A stretch of 38,541 nucleotides of DNA from an uncultured Muribaculaceae bacterium (GCA_947174635.1 CAMWJS010000018.1:1-38541), one strand, 5' to 3'; shown: positions 1 to 11,408, counted from the stretch's first letter. Numbers and translations: made by a program. The notes: a model not told the origin generated them from the sequence alone.

Positions 1-51
1 TATTCTAAAATTATTACTGACAGGCCTGATTATCTTCGATTGGCTGAATAG
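1..51 (+). CDS. Possible 3' end of an upstream gene (partial)
   Basis: Reading frame 1 is open from the window edge to a TAG at 49-51 and encodes 16 mostly polar residues. It ends 16 bases before the ATG of the next gene. The tract is too short to identify. Frame 2, the frame of the downstream lipoprotein, is also open to the edge, so this could be chance. Confidence 0.2.
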   Translation, partial: YSKIITDRPDYLRLAE

Positions 52-67
52 TTACAGTTTATTCGAA

Positions 68-529
68 ATGAAACGTTTTATGTATTTTACAATGTGTCTG
101 TGTGCTATGTTTGCTGTGCTCTCTTCTTGTTCTTCAGGCGGTAATGGCTTGATTGGTAAATGGGAACAGACTATCAGCGAGGCCGGCGCAAATGCAGTTG
201 CTACCTATGACTTCAAGGATAACGGCAAAATGACCCAGACTATGGTTATGAAGAGCGAAACTCCCAGCATAAATATCGAGGGTGAGGGCACTTGCGACTA
301 TACGTATTCTGAAGCTGACAAGACTATTACTTTCAAATTTTCTGCATCTGATTTCAACTTCAAGACATTTGAAATCGAGGGTATAGACGAAGCTTCAATG
401 GAAATGGCTATGGATCAGATGAAATCGCAGATGGTAAATATGGCGCAGAAATTCACCGATGTCAACATCGACGGTGATAAATTGACTGCAAATTTCAACG
501 GACAGGAAGTTGAGATGAAACGTATGTAA
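68..529 (+). CDS. Small lipoprotein, lipocalin-like
   Basis: This is a 153-aa predicted lipoprotein. A basic and hydrophobic signal peptide (MKRF, then a Met/Cys/Ala-rich stretch) ends in a lipobox LSSC near residue 21, so the mature protein should be lipid-anchored in the envelope. The mature part starts with a GKWEQ motif and continues with alternating beta-type segments and a short Met-rich helix (EASMEMAMDQMKSQM). This resembles the small lipocalin-like lipoproteins common in Bacteroidales. The convergent lipoprotein at 626-1231 has a comparable GTWQS start, so the two may be distant relatives. The function is unknown. The frame is open to the window edge, but ATG 68 is the first Met and gives a proper signal peptide. 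Confidence 0.75.
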   Translation: MKRFMYFTMCLCAMFAVLSSCSSGGNGLIGKWEQTISEAGANAVATYDFKDNGKMTQTMVMKSETPSINIEGEGTCDYTYSEADKTITFKFSASDFNFKTFEIEGIDEASMEMAMDQMKSQMVNMAQKFTDVNIDGDKLTANFNGQEVEMKRM

Positions 530-541
530 TATAGCGCATTT

Positions 542-598
542 GACAATAAATAAAAATCGCCTGCGGCAATTGGTCGCAGGCGATTTTTATTTATTGTC
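542..598. terminator. Bidirectional hairpin terminator
   Basis: A perfect 24-bp stem (542-565 with 575-598) encloses a 9-base loop. The core is ATCGCCTGCG/CGCAGGCGAT, flanked by A-runs on one side and T-runs on the other. It lies between the convergent lipoprotein genes 68-529 and 626-1231 and would terminate both. Confidence 0.9.
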
Positions 599-625
599 TG
601 TTCCTTATGGTTGATGACCTGGTTG

Positions 626-1231
626 TCATTGTGGAGTCTGTAGCCTGAGTGTGAGGTCTTCTTTTCCGTCATGGCAGTGCATCAGTGTATCGGTGAGTTT
701 GACTTTGGTAAGGGTGTCGCATCTCATGAAGTTTTTCTTTACAATAGGCGTCAGGTATTTCCGGAAATATTCTGCAAATTGTGGTTTCAGGTCTATGAGA
801 CTTGGTGTTGCGTTGTTGTCGAGCACGTTGTAGTTATAGCTGACTGCCGCCGAGTCAATGGAGAGTGAGAATGTCGACTCATCGGGCTTGAGTATGATTT
901 TGTCATAAGCAGTGGCTTCGTATGTTCCTGTCACCGACGCTACTGCGGCTGCATTGATGGTGAGAGGGGAGATTATGGAATCGCTTTCAGGCATATATTT
1001 CTCTATCGATAGCATGGCGCTGACAATCAGAGTGCCTTCGGCATCCTGCGTGGGGGAGAACTCAAATGATTTGATTATATCCACGCTCATGCTGTCGGTA
1101 TCGACGATATGCTCGGGTACGGATTGCCACGTGCCGTTGATTTTTTTTGCGAGTCCCTCTTTGTTCTGGCATGACATGATTGCAATTGTTGCAAATATGG
1201 CTGCCGGAATGATGATATGTTTATTTTTCAT
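626..1231 (-). CDS. Small lipoprotein, unknown function
   Basis: This is a 201-aa predicted lipoprotein. The signal peptide starts MKNKHIII and ends in a lipobox IMSC around residue 21. The mature part opens with INGTWQS and is followed by Ser/Thr-rich beta-type segments, then a basic amphipathic stretch (EYFRKYLTPIVKKNF). The start gives a clean signal peptide and is preceded by A-rich sequence. The gene begins 53 bases after the ligA stop on the same strand, so it may be expressed from the ligA promoter. I do not recognise a specific family; a lipocalin-like fold is a guess from the GTW motif. Confidence 0.7.
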   Translation of the reverse strand: MKNKHIIIPAAIFATIAIMSCQNKEGLAKKINGTWQSVPEHIVDTDSMSVDIIKSFEFSPTQDAEGTLIVSAMLSIEKYMPESDSIISPLTINAAAVASVTGTYEATAYDKIILKPDESTFSLSIDSAAVSYNYNVLDNNATPSLIDLKPQFAEYFRKYLTPIVKKNFMRCDTLTKVKLTDTLMHCHDGKEDLTLRLQTPQ

Positions 1232-1284
1232 TTTTTTATGTTTTTTATCATATAACGTATTTCCGGCAGTTATTGTTCGCTAAT

Positions 1285-3306
<2,022 letters not shown>

Positions 3307-3322
3307 CTACGTAAAAGCCGGT

Positions 3323-3370
3323 GTCAGCGTTATGTTGGTATAATTACCGCTGACGCCCGTTAGCTGACGC
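3323..3370. repeat. GCTGACGC repeats between nlpC and ligA
   Basis: Two direct copies of GCTGACGC lie at 3349-3356 and 3363-3370. An inverted GTCAGCG at 3323-3329 can pair with the first copy (7 bp) and, through GTCAGC, with either copy. The minus-strand RNA has no clear T-run after the hairpin, so this may be a weak terminator or an attenuator rather than a canonical terminator. Confidence 0.4.
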
Positions 3371-3373
3371 TTT

Positions 3374-3961
3374 TTATTTGATAACTCTTTTTACCCCGAT
3401 AAAACGTTTTGAGTAATATGGGGCGTTGGTGGTGTCAACTGAAATGCCCGATGTGCAGGCAGAGTGGATGAAGGTGATTTCGCCGGTCACGGGATCTCCG
3501 TCTATGACAATACCGACATGACCCACGGTGCCCGATTTCGAATTGCGGCCGGTAAAGAAAATGAGGTCGCCGGGTTGCACCTGCATTCTGTCGACAAGCT
3601 CACCGTCGCAGCGGTACTGGTCGCGCGACGAACGTTTCAGTTCATAGCCGAACTGCGAAAATATGTACGATGTGAAGCCCGAACAGTCAAATCCTTTTGG
3701 CGACATGCCTCCGCGGCGATATCTCAGACCGATATATGTGCGTGCCAGCGACAGCATGTCATTGGCCGTGACCACCGCTTCGTCACTGGCGAAAGCCTTG
3801 AGCTCGCGGTTTTCAAATTCGGGCAGGTGTCGGGTGAGGTCGATTTTTTTCATCGCCGCATAGCGTTCGTCGGCATCACGTGAGGGCATTCTCATCTGCT
3901 GCGCGAAAGCCGTGGTGGCGGCCATGGTCAAAAATAAGGATATGTAGAGTCGTTTAATCAC
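3374..3961 (-). CDS. Secreted NlpC/P60 cysteine peptidase
   Basis: This 195-aa protein has a cleavable signal peptide (residues 1-20, ending AFA) and a single C-terminal NlpC/P60 domain. Such enzymes cleave gamma-D-glutamyl-diamino acid bonds in peptidoglycan peptides in the periplasm. The catalytic triad is visible: C93 in FDCSGF, H148 in GHVGIV and H166 in FIHSA. The GDLIFF strand typical of the family lies between them. No SH3 or LysM domain is present, so substrate targeting is not indicated. The gene is monocistronic or leads into ligA, which starts 79 bases downstream. A Bacteroidetes-type promoter lies 49-79 bases upstream of its start. Confidence 0.9.
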   Translation of the reverse strand: MIKRLYISLFLTMAATTAFAQQMRMPSRDADERYAAMKKIDLTRHLPEFENRELKAFASDEAVVTANDMLSLARTYIGLRYRRGGMSPKGFDCSGFTSYIFSQFGYELKRSSRDQYRCDGELVDRMQVQPGDLIFFTGRNSKSGTVGHVGIVIDGDPVTGEITFIHSACTSGISVDTTNAPYYSKRFIGVKRVIK

Positions 3962-4009
3962 GTTGTTAAGGCTGTTATAATCGAAACGTACAGTAGTTTT
4001 TGCTATTCA

Positions 4010-4040
4010 CAAAATTAACACAAATCAAAACTTTCTCCAA
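4010..4040 (-). promoter_or_regulatory. Predicted promoter of the NlpC/P60 gene
   Basis: On the minus strand a TAATTTTG (-7 element, 4017-4010) is preceded, after 19 bases, by TTGG (4040-4037), close to the Bacteroidetes consensus TTTG-N19-TAnnTTTG. Transcription would start near 4003, giving a leader of about 42 bases. The remainder of 3962-4211 is very A/T-rich and I see no gene in it. Confidence 0.6.
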
Positions 4041-4211
4041 GCGTGATTATCATATAGAATATTATCTTTTGTTAAATTTACTAAATCATGGTAATAACTA
4101 AAGCCCCAACCTTACATAATCCGAAATCAATGAGCAAATATAATTATTATTCCTTTTTATCGAGATATTCAAAAAATAAATTATTTTTACAATAAATATA
4201 AATTTTGTGTA

Positions 4212-4517
4212 ATGCCGACTGTTGACTATAAACTTTGGCTTAATGGCACAAGTTTACGATGGGAAAAAGTTGATGAAGATATCCATATATCCAATTTCTA
4301 TGACAGTGAGTCTGTAAATTATGATAACGAGGTAAACAAATTGCTTTCCCGTTTTCCGTGGCTTGATTTAAAGGCTTTTGCTGAATATATTGGAATGCAT
4401 TGGACAAAACTTGCTCGTTTCCGTTTTGGAATATGGACTCCTTCGCCGGAAACAATGCTTAAAATAAAAGATGGCATAAAATCGATAGGTAAAGAAATGT
4501 GCGCGGCCGTACTTTAG
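4212..4517 (+). CDS. Small protein with a helix-turn-helix-like C-terminus
   Basis: This is a 101-aa soluble protein of unknown function. The first 40 residues are beta-like (DYKLWLNGTSLRW, DIHISNFYDSESVNYDN). The C-terminal half (LLSRFPWLDLKAFAEYIGMHWTKLARFRFGIWTPSPETMLKIKDGIKSIG) reads like a helix-turn-helix: a helix, a turn at GMH, a recognition-like helix, then a long helix. The layout fits the small orphan HTH-type proteins seen in Bacteroidales. It stands alone between divergent nlpC and convergent groEL, in an A/T-rich stretch. A TAAATTTTG tract only 5 bases before the ATG could be a promoter element only if the mRNA is nearly leaderless. DNA binding is inferred, not demonstrated. Confidence 0.6.
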   Translation: MPTVDYKLWLNGTSLRWEKVDEDIHISNFYDSESVNYDNEVNKLLSRFPWLDLKAFAEYIGMHWTKLARFRFGIWTPSPETMLKIKDGIKSIGKEMCAAVL

Positions 4518-4542
4518 CGCTCATATATAAGTTATAAAACAG

Positions 4543-4574
4543 AACCCCGGCTCATGAACGAGTCGGGGTTTTGC
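4543..4574. terminator. Bidirectional terminator between the 101-aa gene and groEL
   Basis: An 11-bp stem (AACCCCGGCTC 4543-4553 with GAGTCGGGGTT 4560-4570, one G-T pair) has a 6-base loop and is followed by a short T-rich run on the plus strand. It sits between convergent genes. Confidence 0.8.
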
Positions 4575-4603
4575 TTGTATGATGTGTTGTGTTTGGATCG
4601 GAT

Positions 4604-6256
<1,653 letters not shown>

Positions 6257-6324
6257 TTATAATTTTTCAGTTTATCTGTCGGCCCCGCGCAGGGCAGGGC
6301 GGCATGTCAGGTTTACGGACAGGA

Positions 6325-6597
6325 TTATTCGCACACTGCGAGTATATCGCTCTGGCGCATGATGAGGTATTTGTTGCCGTCAACCTCGATTTCAGTGCCG
6401 GCATACTTGCCATAGAGCACAGTGTCGCCTTCCTTTACTACCATTTCCTCGTCTTTGGTTCCGTTGCCGGCGGCAAGTACGGTGCCTTTGAGAGGTTTCT
6501 CTTTTGCTGAGTCAGGTATGATGATACCCGATACGGTTACTTCTTCTGCCGCGCAGGGATTGATAAGGACGCGGTCGGCTAATGGTTTAATCTTCAT
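6325..6597 (-). CDS. groES: Co-chaperonin GroES
   Basis: This 90-aa protein is the GroEL lid that forms a heptameric dome. The N-terminal [10 protein letters not shown] strand, the mobile-loop region ([15 protein letters not shown]), the GTVLAAGNG roof segment and the C-terminal [12 protein letters not shown] strand all match the family. It lies directly upstream of groEL. No CIRCE element (TTAGCACTC-N9-GAGTGCTAA) is present upstream; instead there are a sigma-54-like match and TGTCA/TGACA dyads. Confidence 0.98.
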   Translation of the reverse strand: MKIKPLADRVLINPCAAEEVTVSGIIIPDSAKEKPLKGTVLAAGNGTKDEEMVVKEGDTVLYGKYAGTEIEVDGNKYLIMRQSDILAVCE

Positions 6598-6640
6598 GAT
6601 TGTTTATATTTTTAGTTGTTTGTCAATACTGTCTGCATTG

Positions 6641-6714
6641 TGACATCTGCTGTCATTTTTCAATTATAGCATATTGCGTGCCAAACTAAATTTTGTCAGT
6701 ATAAAATGACAAAA
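6641..6714 (-). promoter_or_regulatory. groESL control region: promoter candidates and TGTCA dyads
   Basis: On the minus strand, TGGCACGCAATATGCT (6683-6668) matches the sigma-54 consensus TGGCACGnnnnTTGCW at every fixed position but one, with the correct 10-base gap between GG and GC. An overlapping vegetative-type pair is also possible: TTTG (6713-6710), 20 bases, TTAGTTTG (6689-6682). Just upstream is an 8-bp inverted repeat, TTTTGTCA (6691-6698) and TGACAAAA (6707-6714), and downstream a second dyad TGACA-N5-TGTCA (6641-6655). These could be operators for a heat-shock regulator. Which promoter is used cannot be told from sequence. Confidence 0.5.
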
Positions 6715-6785
6715 TGGCAAGAACCCGTGTCAGAATGCATGCCATTTAGTATAACAGAAATATTTCTTATAAAGTTCGCGATGCG

Positions 6786-7502
6786 TCATCCGTGGAGCGA
6801 CGACTCTATTGCTTCCCGCGTACGCTCTATTACCTCCGTGCGGTCTGCCTTATCGTCGGGTGGCGCTATAGGCTTGTGTATCGTCATTACGATATGTCCC
6901 GGACGCGGCAAATAGCGTGTTCGCGGCATCACTTTGAACGAGCCGTCGATTGTGACAGGCACAAGCGGCAGATGAAATTCAAGTGCAAGCTGGTAGGCGC
7001 CTTTCTTGAACGGTCCCATCTTGCCGGTGAGCGTGCGTGCGCCTTCCGGAAATACCACAAGCGACATGCCGTCGCGCAGTCGCTCTTCGGCCGTCTCGAT
7101 AGTGCGGCGTATGGCTGTCGGCGAACTGCGGTCAACGAAGATATGTCCGCACTTTTCGCAAGTGTAGCCCACAAGCATAAGTTTGCGCAGGCTTTTTTTC
7201 ATCATCCACTTGAAATTGTGTCCGAGATAACCGTAGACTGAAAAAATATCGTATGAGCCCTGGTGGTTGGCTACGAATACATACGACGTCTGCTTGTCAA
7301 TATTTTCCCTTCCTTTTACCGATACCTTCACAAGCGAGAGCATGCAGAACGCCCGGGCCCAGACCATAGCGGGGTAGTAGCCCCACCACGAACCGTTTCC
7401 GACGGCCGTCCCGATAAGAATGATGATACAGGTCAGCACGGTAAGCGAAAACAATATCGGCACCGCAATAAGGAAAAAATAGAGATAATATAGTGCGAGC
7501 AT
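6786..7502 (-). CDS. plsC: 1-acylglycerol-3-phosphate O-acyltransferase (PlsC family)
   Basis: This 238-aa membrane-associated acyltransferase would convert lysophosphatidic acid to phosphatidic acid in phospholipid synthesis. A hydrophobic N-terminal helix (about residues 5-33) is followed by motif I NHQGSYD with H80 and D85. The glycerol-phosphate-binding motif FPEGART lies near residue 150 and a VPVTI segment follows. The CEKCGHIFVDR segment corresponds to the conserved region before the second motif. It lies downstream of glyA on the same strand across a 160-base gap containing a repeat hairpin. Lyso-ornithine or other acyl acceptors cannot be excluded. Confidence 0.92.
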   Translation of the reverse strand: MLALYYLYFFLIAVPILFSLTVLTCIIILIGTAVGNGSWWGYYPAMVWARAFCMLSLVKVSVKGRENIDKQTSYVFVANHQGSYDIFSVYGYLGHNFKWMMKKSLRKLMLVGYTCEKCGHIFVDRSSPTAIRRTIETAEERLRDGMSLVVFPEGARTLTGKMGPFKKGAYQLALEFHLPLVPVTIDGSFKVMPRTRYLPRPGHIVMTIHKPIAPPDDKADRTEVIERTREAIESSLHG

Positions 7503-7560
7503 CGTTTACAGATGGATTTTAATTTATTGATTATTAAAACATCCTGATTAATAATAGTTC

Positions 7561-7632
7561 AAAAACCGCAGCTACTACATCATGTGGTTAAGTTCGGATT
7601 TGTGTAGTAGCCGCGGTTTTTAACCGCGGAAA
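7561..7632. repeat. CCGCGG-type inverted repeat, likely also a terminator
   Basis: AAAACCGCAGCTACTACA (7562-7579) pairs with TGTAGTAGCCGCGGTTTT (7603-7620) with one mismatch; with the flanking A and T the stem is 19 bp around a 23-base loop. The right arm continues into a shorter palindrome in which CCGCGG (7611-7616 and 7624-7629) brackets TTTTTAA. The segment 7606-7632 recurs in inverted orientation at 38515-38541 with one difference. It lies 31 bases after the glyA stop and could end glyA transcription. It appears to be a dispersed repeat. Confidence 0.7.
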
Positions 7633-7662
7633 TATAGTCTTGCGACTTACTCCGTGACTGTA

Positions 7663-8943
7663 TTAATATGCGAACATCGGATAGTCCTTCATTGTGGAGT
7701 TGACTTTCTCACGCACTGAGGCTATCACCTTTTCGTCTTCGGGATTTGAGAGCACCGTATCGATCATTTCAACGATTTCGCCCATCAGCTCCTCTTTCGC
7801 GCCGCGAGTGGTTATTGCGGCGGTACCGAGGCGTATGCCCGAAGTCTGGAAGGGTGAACGGCTGTCAAAGGGTACCATGTTTTTGTTGGCGGTGATGTCG
7901 GCGTCGACGAGCACTTTTTCAGCGACCTTGCCGGTGAGTTCGGGGAACTTGGTGCGGAGGTCTACAAGCATGCAGTGGTTGTCTGTGCCGCCTGAGATAA
8001 TCTTGTATCCCTTGTCGACAAGAGCCTGAGCCATCACTGCGGCATTCTTCTTGACCTGAGCCTGATATTCCTTGTATGACGGCTGGAGAGCCTCGCCGAA
8101 TGCAACGGCCTTGGCTGCTACGACATGTTCGAGCGGGCCGCCCTGTACACCGGGGAATACTGCCGAGTCGAGAAGCGACGACATCTTGCGGATGACACCC
8201 TTCGGAGTTGTCTTGCCCCAGGGATTGTCGAAATCCTTGCCGAGCAAGATGATACCGCCGCGCGGACCGCGGAGAGTCTTGTGGGTGGTCGAAGTCACGA
8301 TGTGTGCGTATTTGACCGGATTTTCAAGAAGTCCGGCAGCTATAAGTCCGGCGGGATGCGCCATGTCAATCATGAGTATTGCACCGATTTCGTCGGCAAG
8401 ACGACGCATGCGTGCATAATCCCATTCGCGTGAATATGCGCTCGCACCGCCTACAATCAGACGCGGACGCTCACGGCGTGCCACTTCTTCCATCTGGTCG
8501 TAGTCTACAAGACCGGTATCCTCTTTTACATTGTACTCGAGTGCCTGATACATCAGCCCGGAGAAGTTGACGGGACTTCCGTGCGACAGGTGGCCGCCGT
8601 GTGCGAGATTTAATCCGAGGAATTTGTCGCCGGGGCGCAGCACCGACATGAACACCGCCATATTGGCCTGTGCGCCCGAGTGGGGCTGTACGTTGGCATA
8701 CTCCGCTCCGAATATTTCCTTGATGCGGTCGATTGCCAGCTGCTCGGCCTCGTCCACTACCTGGCAACCGCCATAATAACGGTGGCCGGGATACCCTTCG
8801 GCATACTTGTTGGTAAGGCATGAGCCCATAGCCTGCATTACCTGGTCGCTGACGAAGTTTTCCGACGCGATGAGTTCGATACCTTTCTTTTGACGGTCAT
8901 GCTCGCGGGCGATGATGTCGAAAATAGCATTGTCTCTTTCCAT
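7663..8943 (-). CDS. glyA: Serine hydroxymethyltransferase
   Basis: This 426-aa PLP enzyme interconverts serine and glycine with transfer of a one-carbon unit to tetrahydrofolate. The PLP-binding lysine is K222 in [13 protein letters not shown]. The folate and substrate residues in the N-terminal IELIASENF and the [14 protein letters not shown] stretch are intact. Length and start are normal for the family. It starts 94 bases after the flavin reductase stop on the same strand and may share its transcript. Together with metF in this window it supplies methylene-THF and methyl-THF. Confidence 0.98.
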   Translation of the reverse strand: MERDNAIFDIIAREHDRQKKGIELIASENFVSDQVMQAMGSCLTNKYAEGYPGHRYYGGCQVVDEAEQLAIDRIKEIFGAEYANVQPHSGAQANMAVFMSVLRPGDKFLGLNLAHGGHLSHGSPVNFSGLMYQALEYNVKEDTGLVDYDQMEEVARRERPRLIVGGASAYSREWDYARMRRLADEIGAILMIDMAHPAGLIAAGLLENPVKYAHIVTSTTHKTLRGPRGGIILLGKDFDNPWGKTTPKGVIRKMSSLLDSAVFPGVQGGPLEHVVAAKAVAFGEALQPSYKEYQAQVKKNAAVMAQALVDKGYKIISGGTDNHCMLVDLRTKFPELTGKVAEKVLVDADITANKNMVPFDSRSPFQTSGIRLGTAAITTRGAKEELMGEIVEMIDTVLSNPEDEKVIASVREKVNSTMKDYPMFAY

Positions 8944-9037
8944 ATATTTTGAATTTATTGAGTTTTAAAATTATTGGCGGCACGCCTTGGTTGTCGTCAT
9001 CCTTCCGGTGGGGCGGCGTGCTGCATCTGTCATTGGT

Positions 9038-9607
9038 TTACTTTTTCTTTACCGTCCAGCCGAAACGTCCGATATGTTCTCCCTGCCGGTAATAATTGCC
9101 GTGGGCGTAGTTTATAAGTCCGGCGTCGCCGAGATTGAACGCTCCGGTCGAAGGGTCGATATAACTTTCGTCGGCAATCACATTGACAACCTCGGCTATG
9201 AACATGTCATGGCTGCCGAGCGGCATTATGGTTTTGACGCGGCACTCGATGCTCAGCGGCGACTCCTCGATATAAGGGCAGCTTACGGCCACGCCTTGCG
9301 CGGGTGTCAGTCCCGTTTCTTTCCACTTGTCGTAATCGCGACCCGATTTCACCCCGACCCAATCGGCCGCCTGGGCAAGCGCTTCTGTAGTCAGGTTGAT
9401 TGTAAACTGCATGTTATCCTTTATGAGAGGGTAGCTGTGACGTTCGGGACGCACCGATATATAGCACATGGCGGGATTGGTGCATATCGTGCCTGTCCAG
9501 GCCACGGTCAGCATGTTGGAGTGCTTGATGTCGCTGCCGCATGTCACAATGACGGCGGGAAGCGGATATATCATTGTACCTGGTTTCCAGTTCTGTTTCT
9601 TTGCCAT
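9038..9607 (-). CDS. Flavin reductase family protein (FMN-binding split barrel)
   Basis: This is a protein of about 189 aa in the flavin reductase-like FMN-binding family. The opening KPGTMIYPLPAVIVTCG, the central TICTNPAMCYISVRPERHSYPLI and the QFTINL strand are typical of the Bacteroidales version. Members bind FMN and reduce flavins or act as oxidoreductases of unknown substrate. I prefer ATG 9607 (MAKKQNWKPG). The ATG at 9625 is possible, but it begins one base after a perfect 6-bp hairpin (GTGCCG/CGGCAC, 9627-9644) that would mask its start region. The neighbours are pyrI upstream and glyA downstream. Confidence 0.85.
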   Translation of the reverse strand: MAKKQNWKPGTMIYPLPAVIVTCGSDIKHSNMLTVAWTGTICTNPAMCYISVRPERHSYPLIKDNMQFTINLTTEALAQAADWVGVKSGRDYDKWKETGLTPAQGVAVSCPYIEESPLSIECRVKTIMPLGSHDMFIAEVVNVIADESYIDPSTGAFNLGDAGLINYAHGNYYRQGEHIGRFGWTVKKK

Positions 9608-9695
9608 TATGCTGTTTCGTTTCATTGTGCCGTATGTCCGGCACGTTATTTTCTTTTAGCTTGCGCTTGCTGATGTCGGTCTGAAGCCGGCTTTG

Positions 9696-10157
9696 TCAGA
9701 TGATGTCGGCCTTGGCACCGGTTGTGGTATGGTTGCAGTAGTGACAGCGTATGGTACGTGTCTCCGGGTCGACAACCTCAAATTTTGTAGCCATCGGCTC
9801 GTTGTTGGTGATGCATTTTGGGTTGGAGCAACGCACTATGCCTACTACGGTATTGGGCAATACCACCGGACGTTTCTCCACCACGTGATAGTCGCGTATT
9901 ATATTCACTACGGCTGTGGGAGCCACGAGAGCCACGCGGTTGAGCACCGACTCCGGGAAAGTGATGTCGGCAATCTTGATTATGCCTTTTGCTCCAAGCT
10001 TGTGGCTTTTCAGATTATTGCCTATGGTAAGCTGGTTGGAGAGATTTTCCACTCCTAATATCTTGACGCACTTGAACAGCTGGTCGGCGGGTATGTGGTC
10101 GATTACAGTGCCGTTGCGAAGCGCTGCTACAGCGAGTGATGTCTTGTTGGTTGTCAT
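9696..10157 (-). CDS. pyrI: Aspartate carbamoyltransferase regulatory chain
   Basis: This 153-aa protein is the zinc-containing regulatory subunit that binds CTP/ATP and holds PyrB trimers together in the ATCase complex. The N-terminal allosteric domain (ALRNGTVIDHIPADQLFKCVKIL, GNNLKSHKLGAKGIIKI) is followed by a zinc domain with C110, C115, C138 and C141 (CSNPKC, CHYC). The start at 10157 gives the family-standard N-terminus; an in-frame ATG at 10184 would add nine residues. It begins 54 bases after the pyrB stop, so pyrB and pyrI form an operon, and pyrimidine end-product feedback on PyrB is expected. Confidence 0.96.
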   Translation of the reverse strand: MTTNKTSLAVAALRNGTVIDHIPADQLFKCVKILGVENLSNQLTIGNNLKSHKLGAKGIIKIADITFPESVLNRVALVAPTAVVNIIRDYHVVEKRPVVLPNTVVGIVRCSNPKCITNNEPMATKFEVVDPETRTIRCHYCNHTTTGAKADII

Positions 10158-10211
10158 AGAGTCTTGTTTTAGCCGTTGAGTCATTGAGGCGTAGATTCTG
10201 CCGTTTCGAGG

Positions 10212-11132
10212 TTACGCGTCAGGAGCAATCTGGAGAGCGTCGCAGATAAGGGCCTGCCGCATGAACAGACCGTTGCGTGCCTGATTGAAATAGTAGGCTT
10301 TAGGATTGTCGTCGACATCCGGCGATATCTCATTCACACGGGGCAGCGGATGGAGTATTCGCAGATTGTCGCGCGAGTTGTCGAGCATCGAATTGCGCAG
10401 AGTGTAGAGGTCTTTCACCCGCTCATACTCGGCGAGATCGGTGAAACGCTCCCGTTGTACGCGCGTCATATAAATGATGTCCGACGTATTGATTACCTCG
10501 GGCGAGAAATCGGTGTGGATGCTGTAGCTGATGCCCTGCTCGTCGCAATATTTCAGATACTCTTTCGGCATCTGAAGCTCGTCGCAGGCAACGAAACGGA
10601 ATGTAGGGTTGAAATATTTCATCGCCATGATTAGCGAGTGCACCGTGCGGCCGTATTTTAAGTCGCCAACCAGTGTGATTGTCAGCCCCTGCAGCGTCCC
10701 CTGTGTCTTGTAGATGGAGTAGAGGTCGAGCATAGTCTGCGACGGGTGCTGGTTGGCGCCGTCGCCCGCGTTGATTACGGGGATGTCGGTCACTTCGGCG
10801 GCATATCTCGCCGCACCCTCAAGATAATGGCGCATGATTATCAGGTCGACGTAGTTTGACACCATCTTGATTGTGTCTTTGAGAGTCTCTCCCTTTGACG
10901 ACGACGTGGTGTTGGCATCTGCGAAGCCAATGATGCGGCCGCCGAGACGGTTGACGGCGGTCTCGAAACTCAGTCGGGTGCGTGTCGACGGTTCAAAAAA
11001 AAGCGTCCCCACAACTTTCCCGTCAAGGATTTTGTGATTGGGATGCTCTTCAAAATAGCGTGCTTGCTCCAATAGGCGGAGCATCTTCTCTTTGCTTAGG
11101 TCGGAGATAGATACCAGGCTGTGCTGATTCAT
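10212..11132 (-). CDS. pyrB: Aspartate carbamoyltransferase catalytic chain
   Basis: This 306-aa enzyme forms N-carbamoyl-aspartate from carbamoyl phosphate and aspartate, the committed step of pyrimidine synthesis. The carbamoyl-phosphate loop FFEPSTRTR (S49-R53), SSSKGE, the [12 protein letters not shown] segment and HPLPRV near the C-terminus are intact. The frame stays open 63 bases further to an ATG at 11195. That ATG overlaps a predicted -7 promoter element, and the extra 21 residues are not family-like, so ATG 11132 is chosen. pyrI follows. Confidence 0.97.
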   Translation of the reverse strand: MNQHSLVSISDLSKEKMLRLLEQARYFEEHPNHKILDGKVVGTLFFEPSTRTRLSFETAVNRLGGRIIGFADANTTSSSKGETLKDTIKMVSNYVDLIIMRHYLEGAARYAAEVTDIPVINAGDGANQHPSQTMLDLYSIYKTQGTLQGLTITLVGDLKYGRTVHSLIMAMKYFNPTFRFVACDELQMPKEYLKYCDEQGISYSIHTDFSPEVINTSDIIYMTRVQRERFTDLAEYERVKDLYTLRNSMLDNSRDNLRILHPLPRVNEISPDVDDNPKAYYFNQARNGLFMRQALICDALQIAPDA

Positions 11133-11192
11133 TGCAGTGACAAATTTGGTCCGCTTCGACGCCTCGGTGACACCTTCGCGGTTGTTTGCCTG

Positions 11193-11223
11193 CAAATTTA
11201 CAAAAATCCCTTGTCTCTTGCAA
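11193..11223 (-). promoter_or_regulatory. Predicted pyrBI promoter
   Basis: On the minus strand TAAATTTG (11200-11193) is preceded after 19 bases by TTGC (11223-11220), the same form as the predicted lon promoter. Transcription would start near 11186, giving a leader of about 54 bases to ATG 11132. No attenuator is evident in that leader. Confidence 0.6.
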
Positions 11224-11224
11224 C

Positions 11225-11256
11225 CAATCCGGGGGCAAAAATATTTTCCCGGATTG
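11225..11256. terminator. GC-rich hairpin upstream of pyrB
   Basis: CAATCCGGG (11225-11233) pairs with CCCGGATTG (11248-11256), and the loop AAAATATTTT can pair further. On the plus strand it is followed by GATTTTTTATC. It sits immediately upstream of the pyrB promoter and probably insulates it; an operator role is possible. Confidence 0.5.
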
Positions 11257-11330
11257 ATTTTTTATCAGATTTTTTGTCAGTCAAGGCTGTTTGTCGTAAA
11301 TTGACGGTATCTCTGAAATACAAAAAAACA

Positions 11331-11408
11331 GTTGTGTAAAAGTTACGCAAAAAAATTAGCGGACATTTTTTTATATGACCAAATTTATTTGCGTAAATTT
11401 TACACAAC
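11331..11408 (-). terminator. 21-bp inverted repeat, probable terminator of the lipoprotein/small membrane protein transcript
   Basis: Arms at 11331-11351 and 11388-11408 are complementary at 20 of 21 positions, with a 36-base A/T-rich loop. On the minus strand the hairpin is followed at once by TGTTTTTTTG (11330-11321), as in a Rho-independent terminator, and it begins 45 bases after the 55-aa gene's stop. Each arm is also itself a near-palindrome (TTGTGTAA-N3-TTACGCAA), so a pair of operator sites is an alternative reading. Confidence 0.6.

Noticed and set aside
6598-6785. CIRCE operator for HrcA upstream of groES
   Set aside because: No TTAGCACTC-N9-GAGTGCTAA-like sequence is present; the visible dyads are of the TGTCA/TGACA type.
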